From positions 2,480,001 to 2,544,000 of the forward strand of contig NZ_CP029550.1 in the NCBI RefSeq assembly GCF_003173715.1: a DNA stretch of 64,000 nt, in the 5' to 3' direction. The notes below the pieces were generated by a model. That model was not told the origin of the DNA and did not search any database. It saw only the letters and a program-made list of their open reading frames with translations. Positions 34,906-43,806 of the stretch are shown here, one piece after another; position 1 is the first letter of the stretch; each line of letters begins with the position of its first letter. The translations under genes and the position numbers were made by a program. The stretch comes from Methylobacterium durans (GTDB lineage Bacteria > Pseudomonadota > Alphaproteobacteria > Rhizobiales > Beijerinckiaceae).

Positions 34906-35169
34906 ATGATGCGTGTCAAGATTGGACGTACCAGCGAAGGATTGCATCCCAGCGAGGTTGTCGTCGCGATCAGGACTGCGGACGGATCCGCGCGACTTGT
35001 GGTTGCTGCCCGATCCATAGTCGATAACTCGGTGGATGCCGGCTTCTCAATTGACAAACGTGATGGTCTTGCGTTGGTTGAGTTGCCGCGCGAGACGACG
35101 ACTGGTTCTTGGCGCGTCTGGGTGTCCGAAGAAGCCCTCGTGCCGCACAGGGCTGCTGAGGCTGCATGA
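34906..35169 (+). CDS. Small hypothetical protein in a low-GC patch
   Basis: An 87-residue protein with GGAGAG nine bases before its ATGATG start. Two compact halves are visible: VVVAIRTADGSARLVVAARS and the aromatic C-terminal region GSWRVWVSEEALVPHR. The alternation of Val, Ile and Leu with charges suggests a small beta-rich fold. No membrane segment. Codon use is less GC-biased than its neighbours, hinting at recent acquisition or a plain orphan gene. Function unknown. Confidence 0.68.
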   Translation: MMRVKIGRTSEGLHPSEVVVAIRTADGSARLVVAARSIVDNSVDAGFSIDKRDGLALVELPRETTTGSWRVWVSEEALVPHRAAEAA

Positions 35170-35233
35170 AGCAGCACGCGCGTCGACATCGCTTCCTGTC
35201 CGGCAGCCTGCGTGGCGGCCGTCCCGGCGCGCC

Positions 35234-36091
35234 TCATTCCAGGCCGCGGGCGACGGGCTCGGCGACCATCTTCACGGGCTTGCCGCGGCCGATGATCACC
35301 GCCGCGTGCGAGTGCTCGGGATCGGTCTCGAAGCGTGTCCGCAGCCAGGCCGCCAGGAACTTGACGTACTCGGCGGCCAGCAGCCGGGCGGCGGGCGGGT
35401 GGGACCACCAGCGGCCCGCGTCGAACCCTTCCGCGACGACGGGATGGGGCACCACCCGGTCCTCGCCCGTGAGCGCGTGGTCGAGCTCGATCAGGGTGCG
35501 AGGCATGTGGTAGTTCGAGGTCACCACCGCCACGGTGTTGAAGCGGTTCTGCTGCATCCAGCGGCGGGTCTCGATGGCGTTGCCGATCGTGTTGCGCGCC
35601 CGGTAATCGAGGTCGACGCAGCACTCGATCCAGTAGCGCTGGCTCGGATTGAGGCGGGCGATCTGGTCGCGGCTGGTGCGCTCGTTGACCCCCGTGATGA
35701 GGAGCCGCCTTCCGTAGCCGCCCGCGAGCAGGTCGATCGCCTCGCCGATGCGCTCGGCGCCGCCCGTCAGCGCGACGATGCCGTCGGCCCGGCCTGGCGG
35801 CACCCGCTCGGTGCGCTCCAGGCAGGCGACGAAGGCGAGGAAGCCCGCGATGAGCGCGACGCAGCCGAGGCCGCCGAACCCGAGCAGGATCGGGCCGAGG
35901 AGGCCGAGCTGCGCGGCGGGCTTCTCCGGACTTGAAGCCGGGCTTGGTGCCGGACTCGGGCCCGCACTCGGACCAGAAGAAGTCGGACCGGCCGGCGGGA
36001 GCGGGGCTGCGGACCGGCCCGCTTCCTGCCAAGCCCAGCCGAAGGCGTCGGCCGGCCTGATGTCGGGAACGCGTGGCATCCGCGGGTTCAT
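35234..36091 (-). CDS. YdcF-family (DUF218) membrane protein
   Basis: A 285-residue protein. An N-terminal proline/serine-rich cytoplasmic part is followed by a membrane helix (LGPILLGFGGLGCVALIAGF) and the DUF218 domain: DGIVALTGGAERIGEAIDLL, LLITGVNERTSRDQI, NTIGNAIETRRWMQQ and VVTSNYHMPRTLIELDH. ElyC and SanA are relatives connected with envelope integrity. The ATG at 36091 follows GGGAG; an earlier ATG at 36157 is possible. It lies downstream of ftsE-ftsX on the same strand, an association seen in other alphaproteobacteria, so an envelope or division role is plausible. Confidence 0.9.
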   Translation of the reverse strand: MNPRMPRVPDIRPADAFGWAWQEAGRSAAPLPPAGPTSSGPSAGPSPAPSPASSPEKPAAQLGLLGPILLGFGGLGCVALIAGFLAFVACLERTERVPPGRADGIVALTGGAERIGEAIDLLAGGYGRRLLITGVNERTSRDQIARLNPSQRYWIECCVDLDYRARNTIGNAIETRRWMQQNRFNTVAVVTSNYHMPRTLIELDHALTGEDRVVPHPVVAEGFDAGRWWSHPPAARLLAAEYVKFLAAWLRTRFETDPEHSHAAVIIGRGKPVKMVAEPVARGLE

Positions 36092-36213
36092 GCTCCCAGA
36101 GGATAGTGTCGATTGCGGCACTCCGGAGGCAAGTATTCCGCTCCCCCAAAGGTTCACAAAGGGTTAACGCCCCGGTCAAGTCCGTACGCTGGTGGGAGAA
36201 ACGCGCGCCTCCG

Positions 36214-37167
36214 TCAGGCCAGGAAGCGCCGGACCGTCAGGCGCGAGACCACGCCCGTGACGAGCGAGGCGATGACCCCGATGAGGAGGACGCTGGCATA
36301 GCCCCGCCAGCCGATGTGGAAGGCGCCGAACAGGGCCTCGATTTCCTCCCCCGCCGGCCCCGAGCGCCAGGCGCGGGCGAGGAGCCCGGCGAGCGCGAAG
36401 GCCGCGAGCGCGAGCCCCGCCCCGATACCGCCGCCCCGCAGGCCGAGGCCGAAGAAGCGGCGCTGGAAGGCACGGGCGATGTAGTCGTCGTCGGCCCCGA
36501 CGAAGTGGAGCACCTCCACCACCTCGCGGTTGCCCGCCATGGCGCCCCGCGTCGCGAAGGCGACGGCGAGACCGGTCGCGACCAGCACCAGGGCGACGAT
36601 GCCGATTCCGACGCCCACGAAGGTCGTGGCCATCGTCGAGAGCCGCTGCTGCCACAGGGCGTGGTCGTCGAGGCTGGCGACGCCCGGCAGCGCCTCGGTC
36701 AGCGCGGCGCGCAGATGCTTGAGGTCGGGGACCGGGCTGTCCGCGAGCTTCAGGGTGATGAGGCGGGGCACCGGCAGGTCCGACAGGTCGAGGCCGCTGC
36801 CGAGCCAGGGCTCCAGCAGGCGCTCGGCCTCGGCCTTCGAGAAGATCCGGGTCGCGCGGATTCCCGGCTCGGCCTTCGCGACCGCCTCGGCCCTGGCGAT
36901 GTCGGCGTCGAGATCGCGGCCGGGGCCGGGGCGCACCTGGATCGTGACCTCCTGCGCCACCGCGCCCTGCCACTGGTCGGCGCTGGAGGCGACGATCTCG
37001 GCGGCCCCCGCGCAGAGGGCGGCCAGGAAGGTGAGGATGGCGATGACGGCGGCGAGCGACCGGCTCGCGGCCGAATCCGTCGGCACCAGCGGCGCGTTCC
37101 GGCGGAGCGTCGGGGGCAGGGCGGGCTCGTGGGCCGGCGCGGCCGGGGCGGGGGATGCGGCCATCAT
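36214..37167 (-). CDS. ftsX: Cell-division permease FtsX
   Basis: A 317-residue permease with four membrane helices: one near residues 38-60, then three in the C-terminal half (VGVGIGIVALVLVATGLAVA and two later). The large periplasmic loop between helices 1 and 2 activates peptidoglycan hydrolase regulators. EVLHFVGADDDYIARAFQRR is the conserved cytoplasmic coupling segment. It pairs with FtsE and overlaps its gene by four bases. It is about 120 bases upstream of the YdcF-like gene. Confidence 0.92.
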   Translation of the reverse strand: MMAASPAPAAPAHEPALPPTLRRNAPLVPTDSAASRSLAAVIAILTFLAALCAGAAEIVASSADQWQGAVAQEVTIQVRPGPGRDLDADIARAEAVAKAEPGIRATRIFSKAEAERLLEPWLGSGLDLSDLPVPRLITLKLADSPVPDLKHLRAALTEALPGVASLDDHALWQQRLSTMATTFVGVGIGIVALVLVATGLAVAFATRGAMAGNREVVEVLHFVGADDDYIARAFQRRFFGLGLRGGGIGAGLALAAFALAGLLARAWRSGPAGEEIEALFGAFHIGWRGYASVLLIGVIASLVTGVVSRLTVRRFLA

Positions 37168-37874
37168 TCCTCGATGTGCAGGCGGCCGTGGCCGAGCACC
37201 ATCCGCCGCGTCGGGAAGAGCTCCATCAGGCCGAAATCGTGAGTGGCGATGATCACGGAGGTGCCGAGCTTGTTCAGCTCCACGAAGAGACGCAGGAGCC
37301 GGCGGCCGAGGCCGGGATCGACGTTGCCGGTCGGCTCGTCGGCGAGCAGCAGCTCCGGCCGGGCGATCAGGGCGCGGGCGATGGCGGCGCGCTGCTTCTC
37401 CCCGCCCGACAGGAGCGGCGGCAGCACGTGCATGCGCTCGCCGAGGCCGACCCAGCGCAGGAGCTCGACCACCTCCGCCCGGTAGCTCGTCTCGGCCCGG
37501 CCCTGGACGCGCAAGGGAAGCGCCACGTTCTCGTAGGTCGTGAGGTGATCGAGCAGCCGGAAATCCTGGAAGACGACGCCCATGCGGCGGCGCAGGCCCG
37601 TCAGCGCCTCGCTGGAGATGCCGCTCACCTCCTCGCCGAAGACCGAGACGAGGCCCCGGGTCGGCCGGACCGAGAGCAGGATGAGGCGCAGCAGCGTGGT
37701 CTTGCCCGCCCCCGAGGGCCCGGTGAGGAACTGGAACGAGCGCGGCGCGATGCGGAAGCTCACGTCGGAGAGCACCTCCGGCCCGAGGCCGTAGCGCATC
37801 CCGACATTCTCGAACTGCACCACCGGCTCCTCTGCGCCGGAGAGAAGGCTGCCTGTCTTCACCCGTTCGCCCAA
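37164..37874 (-). CDS. ftsE: Cell-division ATP-binding protein FtsE
   Basis: A 236-residue ABC ATPase. Walker A is LTGPSGAGKTTLLRL, the Q-loop is VVFQDFRLLDHLTTYENVAL (the FtsE hallmark), the signature is LLSGGEKQRAAIARAL, Walker B is LLLADEPTGNVDP and the H-loop is IIATHDFGLM. With FtsX it links ATP hydrolysis to septal peptidoglycan hydrolysis. The start overlaps nothing upstream; the divergent zinc-ribbon gene begins 137 bases away. Confidence 0.95.
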   Translation of the reverse strand: MGERVKTGSLLSGAEEPVVQFENVGMRYGLGPEVLSDVSFRIAPRSFQFLTGPSGAGKTTLLRLILLSVRPTRGLVSVFGEEVSGISSEALTGLRRRMGVVFQDFRLLDHLTTYENVALPLRVQGRAETSYRAEVVELLRWVGLGERMHVLPPLLSGGEKQRAAIARALIARPELLLADEPTGNVDPGLGRRLLRLFVELNKLGTSVIIATHDFGLMELFPTRRMVLGHGRLHIEE

Positions 37875-38011
37875 CCTGTGGTGCTCACCGCGATCCCCGG
37901 ATCGACCCCGCCCGGCGGCTTCACCGGGGATTAACCCTGAGCCGCGACAACCATGTGCGTGGTTTCTTCACGGGCGGCAACCGCCGATTCGGGGCCGGAG
38001 GCCCCACACCC

Positions 38012-38766
38012 ATGCTGATCGTCTGCCCCGCCTGCGCCAGCGAGTACCGGATCGAGGCGGACCGCGTCGGGATGGAGGGCCGCTCGGTCCGCTGCGCCGC
38101 CTGCCGCGAGACGTGGTTCGTCAGCCCGGCCGACGTGCTCGCCGGGCGCAGCGCCGAGCTCGAGGCGGCGTGGGAGGCGGGCGCCGACCCGGCCGGCCCG
38201 TCGCGCCCCGTCGAGGCCGGCCCGGTGGTCGAGAACGTGCCGCCGAGCCCGGCGCCGAAGCGCCGGCTCGGGACCGCCCGGCGTCCGGCGAACGGGAAGC
38301 CCGCCCGGCGCAAGGGCCTGGCCGGCCTCTCGCCCGCGACCGCGGCCGCCCTCGCGCTGCTGGCGGCGCTGCCGCTCGTCCTGCTCGGCCGCGCCACCGT
38401 GGTGCGGGCGATGCCGCAGACGGCGGGGCTCTACGCCCGGCTCGGCCTGCCGGTGAACCTGCGCGGGCTGGACCTGCGCGAAGTCGTCGCCTTCCGGGCC
38501 CCGCTTCGGACGGCGTGCCGGCGCGCCTCAGCGTCGAGGGCGACGTCCTCGGCCTCGCCCCGCACGCCGTCCCGGTCCCCCCGATCGAGGTCGAGGTGCG
38601 CGACGCCGACGGCCGCCCGCTCAGGATCTTCACGATTCCCGCCCCGCGGCCGACCCTGGAGACGGCCGAGCGGGCCCGCTTCTCCGCCCGGTTCGACGAC
38701 CCGCCGGCCGACGGCCGCGCGATCGAGGTCCGCTTCGCGGCCATCGCGGGCGCGGCGCATCCCTGA
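38012..38766 (+). pseudogene. MJ0042-type zinc-ribbon membrane protein, frameshifted
   Basis: Two frames together give a 251-residue protein. The N-terminus is a zinc ribbon (MLIVCPACASEYRI then VRCAACRETW, CxxC twice). A membrane helix (AAALALLAALPLVLLGRATV) and a C-terminal DUF3426-like domain (VEGDVLGLAPHAVPVPPIEV onward) follow. The join is near 38503, where one G added to CCCCG-CTTCGG restores the frame (APASDGVPARLSVEG). Such proteins are widespread in alphaproteobacteria next to ftsE and are uncharacterised. The ATG has GGAGG-like sequence upstream. Probably a sequencing error. Confidence 0.75.
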
Positions 38767-38837
38767 CGGGGGCGGGCCCCGACTTTTTGCACCCCGGGGC
38801 GTGGGCAGGGGCGCGCGAAATGCTCTATGAAAAGCCC

Positions 38838-39407
38838 ATGACCAGCCCCTCCCGACGCGTTCGCGTCCTGTTCGACGAAACCGCCATCGCCCGGCGCAAC
38901 GAGGAACTCGCGCAGGAGATCCTCGCGACGCAGCCGCGGGACCTGCTCGTCGTGGCCGTCCTCAAGGGCAGCTTCATGTTCGCGGCCGACCTGCTGCGGG
39001 CGCTGCACCGGGCCGGGCTCTCGCCCCAGGTGGAGTTCGTGCACCTGTCGAGCTACCGCACCGCCACCGTCTCCTCGGGGCAGGTCGAGATCCTGCGCGA
39101 CGTGGAGAGCGAGGTGAAGGGGCGCGACGTGCTCCTCGTCGACGACATCCTCGAATCCGGCCGCACCATCGTCTTCGCCAAGGATCTGCTGATGGCCCGC
39201 GGCGCCAAGCGCGTGATGACGGCCGTGCTCCTGGAGAAGCCCGGCAAGCGCGCCGTGACGATCGACGCCGACTTCGTCGGCTTCACCTGCCCGGACGTGT
39301 TCGTGGTCGGCTACGGCATGGACGTGGCGCACGCCTTCCGGCAGCTGCCCTTCGTCGGCCTTGTGGATTACGAGAGCAGCGAGCCCGACTTGTTCGGCGG
39401 CACCTGA
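38838..39407 (+). CDS. hpt: Hypoxanthine phosphoribosyltransferase
   Basis: About 189 residues. The enzyme converts hypoxanthine (and guanine) plus PRPP to IMP (GMP) in purine salvage. The PRPP loop VLLVDDILESGRT, the first loop VAVLKGSFMFAADL and the base-binding FTCPDVFVVGYGMD are all present. The start could be the ATG at 38820 or at 38838; I took the second, which gives the family-like MTSPSRRVRVLFDE. It follows the zinc-ribbon gene and precedes a response regulator on the same strand, but with gaps that argue against one operon. Confidence 0.93.
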   Translation: MTSPSRRVRVLFDETAIARRNEELAQEILATQPRDLLVVAVLKGSFMFAADLLRALHRAGLSPQVEFVHLSSYRTATVSSGQVEILRDVESEVKGRDVLLVDDILESGRTIVFAKDLLMARGAKRVMTAVLLEKPGKRAVTIDADFVGFTCPDVFVVGYGMDVAHAFRQLPFVGLVDYESSEPDLFGGT

Positions 39408-39570
39408 GCGGGCCCCCGGTCGCAACCCCATCTTCAGAAATCTCGCGGCATTTGCGCACAGAGGTGGAGCGCCGGAACTGTTCCGGCCGCTCGAATCTTG
39501 ACAGGCGAACAGGCACTTGCGTGATTCGCGAGCCGCTTGTCGGCGCAACGGTTTTTCCAGACGGGACGGC

Positions 39571-39936
39571 ATGGCGCGCATACTGCTCGTCGACGACGAA
39601 GAGACGGTCCGCGGCTTCCTCAAGCGGGGGCTGGAGATCGACGGCCACGCGGTCGTGACGGCGATCGACGGCAGCGACGGGCTCGACCGCCTCACCGAGG
39701 CGGACGGGGCCTTCGACCTGATGCTCACGGACATCCGCATGCCGCTGATGGACGGCATCGCGCTGGCGCTCGCGGCCAAGCGCGACTTCCCGAACCTGAC
39801 GATCCTGCTGATGACGGGCTTCGCCGACCAGCGCGAGCGCGCCCGCGGCCTCGACGCCATCGTCACCGACGTGCTGACGAAGCCGTTCTCGCTGGCCGAC
39901 CTGCGCTCCACGGTGAACCGGGCGCTCGCCGCCTGA
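39571..39936 (+). CDS. Single-domain response regulator, CpdR-like
   Basis: A 121-residue receiver without output domain. D8-D9, phosphoacceptor D54 (LMLTDIRMPLMDG) and K102-P (VLTKPF) are present. The block LTILLMTGFADQRERARGLD matches the CpdR group, which in Caulobacter controls ClpXP-mediated degradation of cell-cycle proteins when unphosphorylated. The start at MARILLVDD is family-typical; an earlier start at 39517 adds an arginine-rich tail. CpdR identity is by pattern and is not proven. Confidence 0.78.
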   Translation: MARILLVDDEETVRGFLKRGLEIDGHAVVTAIDGSDGLDRLTEADGAFDLMLTDIRMPLMDGIALALAAKRDFPNLTILLMTGFADQRERARGLDAIVTDVLTKPFSLADLRSTVNRALAA

Positions 39937-39946
39937 CAGAGGCGGA

Positions 39947-39970
39947 CGCCCCGGGCCGAGACCCGGGGCG
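39947..39970. terminator. Hairpin between convergent CpdR-like and fhs genes
   Basis: A perfect nine-base stem (CGCCCCGGG with CCCGGGGCG) and six-base loop, located between the two stop codons. No T-run. Confidence 0.55.
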
Positions 39971-39978
39971 CGCTCGGC

Positions 39979-41652
39979 TCAGAACAACCCGTCGATCTGG
40001 CCGTTCGCGTCGAGGCGGATCGTGTCCGCGGCCGGGACCCGGGGCAGGCCCGGCATGGTCATGATCTCACCGCAGATCACCACCACGAAGCCGGCGCCCG
40101 CGGAGAGGCGGACGTCGCGCACCCCGATGATGTGGCCCGACGGCGCGCCCATCAGGTTCGGGTCCGTCGAGAACGAGTACTGGGTCTTGGCCATGCAGAC
40201 CGGCAGGTGGCCGTAGCCCTCCTTGTCGAAGGCGGCGAGCTTGGTGGCGGCCTTCGACTCGATCTGGATGTCGGACGCCCCGTAGAGCTTCGTCGCGATG
40301 GCCTTGATCTTGTCGGTGAGCTTGCCCTCGGACTCGTAGGTGTAGGCGAGCGGCTTCTGCTCGCCCTCGGCGAGCTTCACCACCGCGTGGGCGAGGGCCT
40401 CCGCGCCGGCGCCACCATCCGCCCAGTGCTTGCAGGTGATGGCCTCGACCTGCAGCTTCTCGGCGCACAGCGCCTTCAGCTTCTCGTGCTCGGCGTCGGT
40501 GTCGGCGTAGAAGTGGTTGACGCCGACGACGACGGGCAGGCCGAAATTGCGCACGTTGGTGACGTGGCGGGCGAGGTTCTCGAAGCCCCGCTCCAGGGCC
40601 TCGATGTTCTCCGAGCCGAGGTCCTTCTTGTTGACGCCGCCGTGCATCTTCAGCGCCCGCACCGTCGCGACGATGACGACGGCCGAGGGCTTAAGCCCGG
40701 CCTGGCGGCACTTGATGTCGATGAACTTCTCCGCGCCGAGATCGGCGCCGAAGCCGGCTTCCGTCACCGTGTAGTCGGCGAGGCGCAGGCCGGAGCGGGT
40801 GGCGATCACCGAGTTGCAGCCGTGGGCGATGTTGGCGAAGGGGCCGCCGTGGATGAGGGCCGGGTTGCCCTCCAGCGTCTGAACGAGGTTCGGCTGCAGC
40901 GCGTCCTTGAGGAGCACGGTCATCGCGCCCGTGGCCTTCACGTCCTTGAGGGTCACGAGCTTGCGGTCGCGGGTCTCGGCGATGACGATGCGGCCGAGGC
41001 GCTCCTCGAGGTCCTCGAGGTTCTTGGCGAGGCAGAACACCGCCATCACCTCGGAGGCGACCGTGATGTCGAAGCCGTCCTCGCGGGGGAAGCCGTTGGC
41101 GACGCCGCCGAGCGACTGGTTGATGGCGCGCAAAGCCCGGTCGTTCATGTCGACGACGCGGCGCCAGAAGATGCGCCGCACGTCGATGTTGAGCTCGTTC
41201 GCCCAGTAGATGTGGTTGTCGATCAGCGCCGCGGCCAGCGAGTGGGCCGAGGTGATGGCGTGGAAGTCGCCGGTGAAGTGCAGGTTGATCTGCTCCATCG
41301 GCACGACCTGCGCCTTGCCGCCGCCGGCCGCACCGCCCTTCATGCCGAAGCAGGGGCCGAGCGAGGGCTCGCGCAGGCAGATCATGGTCTTCTGGCCGAT
41401 GCGGTTCAGCGCGTCGCCGAGACCGACCGTCGTCGTGGTCTTGCCCTCGCCGGCCGGCGTCGGGCTGATCGCGGTCACGAGGACGAGCTTGCCCTCGGGC
41501 CGGCTCTCCAGGGAGGCGATGTAGCCGTGGTCGATCTTGGCGATGTGCTTGCCGTAATTGTGAAGCGCGTCCTCCGGGATGCCGAGCTTCTCGGCGACCT
41601 GTGCGATCGGCTTCAGGGTCGCCGCGCGGGCGATCTCGATGTCTGAGGGCAT
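39979..41652 (-). CDS. fhs: Formate-tetrahydrofolate ligase
   Basis: A 557-residue enzyme making 10-formyl-tetrahydrofolate from formate, ATP and tetrahydrofolate. In methylotrophs (there called ftfL) it is the entry of formate carbon into assimilation. The ATP loop is [20 protein letters not shown], and [20 protein letters not shown] and the later [16 protein letters not shown] are near-invariant. Length is typical. It is single here, with no mtdA or fch beside it. The upstream 250 bases are noncoding and should hold its promoter. Confidence 0.97.
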   Translation of the reverse strand: MPSDIEIARAATLKPIAQVAEKLGIPEDALHNYGKHIAKIDHGYIASLESRPEGKLVLVTAISPTPAGEGKTTTTVGLGDALNRIGQKTMICLREPSLGPCFGMKGGAAGGGKAQVVPMEQINLHFTGDFHAITSAHSLAAALIDNHIYWANELNIDVRRIFWRRVVDMNDRALRAINQSLGGVANGFPREDGFDITVASEVMAVFCLAKNLEDLEERLGRIVIAETRDRKLVTLKDVKATGAMTVLLKDALQPNLVQTLEGNPALIHGGPFANIAHGCNSVIATRSGLRLADYTVTEAGFGADLGAEKFIDIKCRQAGLKPSAVVIVATVRALKMHGGVNKKDLGSENIEALERGFENLARHVTNVRNFGLPVVVGVNHFYADTDAEHEKLKALCAEKLQVEAITCKHWADGGAGAEALAHAVVKLAEGEQKPLAYTYESEGKLTDKIKAIATKLYGASDIQIESKAATKLAAFDKEGYGHLPVCMAKTQYSFSTDPNLMGAPSGHIIGVRDVRLSAGAGFVVVICGEIMTMPGLPRVPAADTIRLDANGQIDGLF

Positions 41653-41901
41653 GGTTTCCTCACCTGTTCACGAAGGCGTCGTGTGGCGTTCACGTTTCTG
41701 GCCGGGGACGGGTGCGCTACCCCCGAGGGCCGTCGGTCCGGGCCTTGCGCCTCTCATAGGCCGCGAGGCGCGCAGGCCAAGGGCCGAGCCTGAACAATCG
41801 GAGCAGTTTGCGCGAAGGTGACCGGAATTGCGCGTCGGAAATTTTGAAGGTGGCGGCAAATTTTCATTCTTGCCGGGCGAATCCTTGCCGGGCGGATCGC
41901 C

Positions 41902-43251
41902 TCACGGGTTCGCGCGGATCACCGGCTCCAGGCGATCGACCATCTCGCCGATCTGGTCCTCGCGGACGATCAGGGGCGGGGTGAGCGCCAGGGTGTCGCC
42001 CGCGGCCCGCACCACGAGGCCCGCCTCGAAGGCGCGGTCCATGATGGTGAAGGCGCGCAAGCCCGGCGCGTCGGGCCGGCCCGCGAGATCGATCGCGGCG
42101 GCGAGCCCCACGGTGCGGATGTCGAGGATGCCGGGCAGGCCGCGCAGGCTCATCACCGCCTGCCCGAAGGCGGGCTCCAGCGCCCGGGCACGGGCGAACA
42201 GGTCCTCGTCCCGGTAGAGGTCGAGGGTGGCGAGCGCCGCGGCGCATGCCAGCGGATGGCCCGAATAGGTGTAGCCGTGGAACAGCTCGACCATATGCTC
42301 CGGCCCCTGCATCAGGGCCGCGTGGACGGGCTCGCGCACGATCACGCCGCCCAGCGGCACGGTGCCGGAATTCACCGCCTTGGCGAAGGTGATCATGTCG
42401 GGCACGACGCCGTAGCGCTCGGCGGCGAAGGCGTGGCCGAGGCGGCCGAAGCCGGTGATCACCTCGTCGAAGATGAGCAGCAGCCCGTGCCGGTCGCAGA
42501 TCGCGCGGAGCCGTTCGAGGTAGCCCTTCGGCGGCGGCAGCACCCCGGTCGAGCCCGCCATCGGCTCGACGATCACGGCGGCGATGGTGGAGGCATCGTG
42601 GAGGGCGACGATCCGCTCCAGGTCGTCGGCGAGATGCGCGCCCCAGTCCGGCTCGCCGACCGTGAAGGCCTGAGTCTCGCGGTCGTAGGTGTGGGGCAGG
42701 TGGTCGGTGCCCGGAAGCCCCGGCCCGAAGGCCCGGCGGTTGGCCGCGATGCCGCCGACCGAGATCCCGCCGAAGCCGACACCGTGATAGCCGCGCTCGC
42801 GCCCGATCAGCCGGGTGCGCCGGCCCTCGCCGCGGGCCTGCCAGTAGGCCAGCGCGATCTTGAGGGCCGTGTCGACCGCCTCCGAGCCCGAATTGCACAG
42901 GAAGACCCGGTCGAGGTCGGCGGGCGCGAGCGCCGCGAGCCGCCCCGCCAGGGCGAAGGCCGCCGGGTGCCCGAACTGGAAGGGCGGCGCGTAGTCGAGT
43001 TCGCCCGCCTGCGCCCGGATCGCCCGGACGATCGGCTCGCGGGCGTGGCCCGCGTTGCAGCACCAGAGGCCGGCGATCCCGTCGAGGACGTGGCGCCCGT
43101 CCGGGGTGATGTAATGCATGCCCTCCGCGCCGGAGACGAGGCGCGGCTTGCGGCGGAAGGCGCGGTTGGCCGTGAACGGCATCCACCACGCGCCGAGGTC
43201 GTTCGGGCCCGGCAAGGGGGCTGGATGTGGGCCCGGGCGCGGGGCGGGCAT
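41902..43251 (-). CDS. Class III (omega-amino-acid) aminotransferase
   Basis: A 449-residue PLP enzyme. FLCNSGSEAVDTALKIA binds the cofactor phosphate, LLIFDEVITGFGRLGHA contains the PLP-pairing Asp, and MITFAKAVNSGTVPLGG has the Schiff-base lysine. MPFTANRAFRRKPRLVSGAE at the start is characteristic of beta-alanine:pyruvate and related transaminases. Substrate choice cannot be fixed; beta-alanine or taurine-type amines are plausible. It starts 10 bases after the HMA-protein gene on the same strand, so they are probably co-transcribed though functionally unrelated. Confidence 0.9.
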   Translation of the reverse strand: MPAPRPGPHPAPLPGPNDLGAWWMPFTANRAFRRKPRLVSGAEGMHYITPDGRHVLDGIAGLWCCNAGHAREPIVRAIRAQAGELDYAPPFQFGHPAAFALAGRLAALAPADLDRVFLCNSGSEAVDTALKIALAYWQARGEGRRTRLIGRERGYHGVGFGGISVGGIAANRRAFGPGLPGTDHLPHTYDRETQAFTVGEPDWGAHLADDLERIVALHDASTIAAVIVEPMAGSTGVLPPPKGYLERLRAICDRHGLLLIFDEVITGFGRLGHAFAAERYGVVPDMITFAKAVNSGTVPLGGVIVREPVHAALMQGPEHMVELFHGYTYSGHPLACAAALATLDLYRDEDLFARARALEPAFGQAVMSLRGLPGILDIRTVGLAAAIDLAGRPDAPGLRAFTIMDRAFEAGLVVRAAGDTLALTPPLIVREDQIGEMVDRLEPVIRANP

Positions 43252-43261
43252 CGGGCGCCCG

Positions 43262-43483
43262 TCAGCCCGTCATCGCGGTCGCGGTGTAGCTGGCCTTCGT
43301 CAGCGCCTGCGCCACGTCGAGGCTCTGGGCGCTCGTGCGCACCGCGACGCGACCGTGGGCGAGGTCGACCTCCACCTCGGCGCCCGGGTCGAGATGCCGG
43401 ATCGTGCGGCGCACCGATTGCGCGCAGCCGTCACAGGTCATGCCCTCGACCTGCATCAGGAGGTCCGTCCGCGTCCCGTCCAT
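43262..43483 (-). CDS. Heavy-metal-associated (HMA) domain protein
   Basis: A 73-residue CopZ-like protein. The metal-binding motif is GMTCDGCAQSV (CxxC), within the beta-alpha-beta-beta-alpha-beta fold (LLMQVEGMTC, VEVDLAHGRVAVRT). It should bind Cu(I) or a similar soft metal as a cytosolic chaperone. A copper ATPase would be the expected partner, but none is in the window; a class III aminotransferase follows 10 bases later. The ATG at 43483 follows GGAG closely, and an ATG nine codons later would start right at the domain. Confidence 0.82.
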   Translation of the reverse strand: MDGTRTDLLMQVEGMTCDGCAQSVRRTIRHLDPGAEVEVDLAHGRVAVRTSAQSLDVAQALTKASYTATAMTG

Positions 43484-43806
43484 GCGCTCCGCCTTCCCGT
43501 TCGTTCCGACCGGCCTCCCCATGTCGGGCGGCCGGCGGCCCGATGCAAGCGGGATCGGGAATTGAATCCCCGGACCCGCGCAAGTCCGGGACCCGCGCAA
43601 GTCCGGGATGCGCGCAAGTCCGAGAGGCGCGCAAGTCCGAGAGGCGCGCAAGTCCATGTCACACCGCCCGGAAATCGGATGCGGGCGCCGGCTCGCGCCT
43701 TGCCGCGCCGTATCGCCTCGGCGACAAGGTGGGATGCCCCGATTCGGCGCGGTCCGTGCGGTGCAGTCTTGAACGTTCCCGCATGCGAGGGTTTGGGTTT
43801 CGTCCG
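43484..43806. other. Divergent intergenic region holding the 17-bp repeat
   Basis: Besides the tandem repeat, nothing gene-like is visible. Antisense and sense open frames through it exist only because the GC-rich repeat lacks stops. Confidence 0.5.
43578..43658. repeat. 17-bp tandem repeat, about five copies
   Basis: Five units start at 43578, 43595, 43612, 43629 and 43646. Each begins GCGCAAGTCC; units 1 and 2 continue GGGACCC or GGGATGC, units 3 and 4 both continue GAGAGGC. There are no unique spacers, so it is not a CRISPR. It lies between the HMA gene and the EAL gene, which are divergent. Confidence 0.85.

Noticed and set aside
40132..41646. Plus-strand open frame of 504 codons opposite fhs
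   Set aside because: Shadow of the near-invariant fhs gene, with no start signal or domain.
43578..43658. Possible CRISPR array
   Set aside because: The units are direct tandem repeats without spacers and with a 17-base period; no cas genes are in the window.
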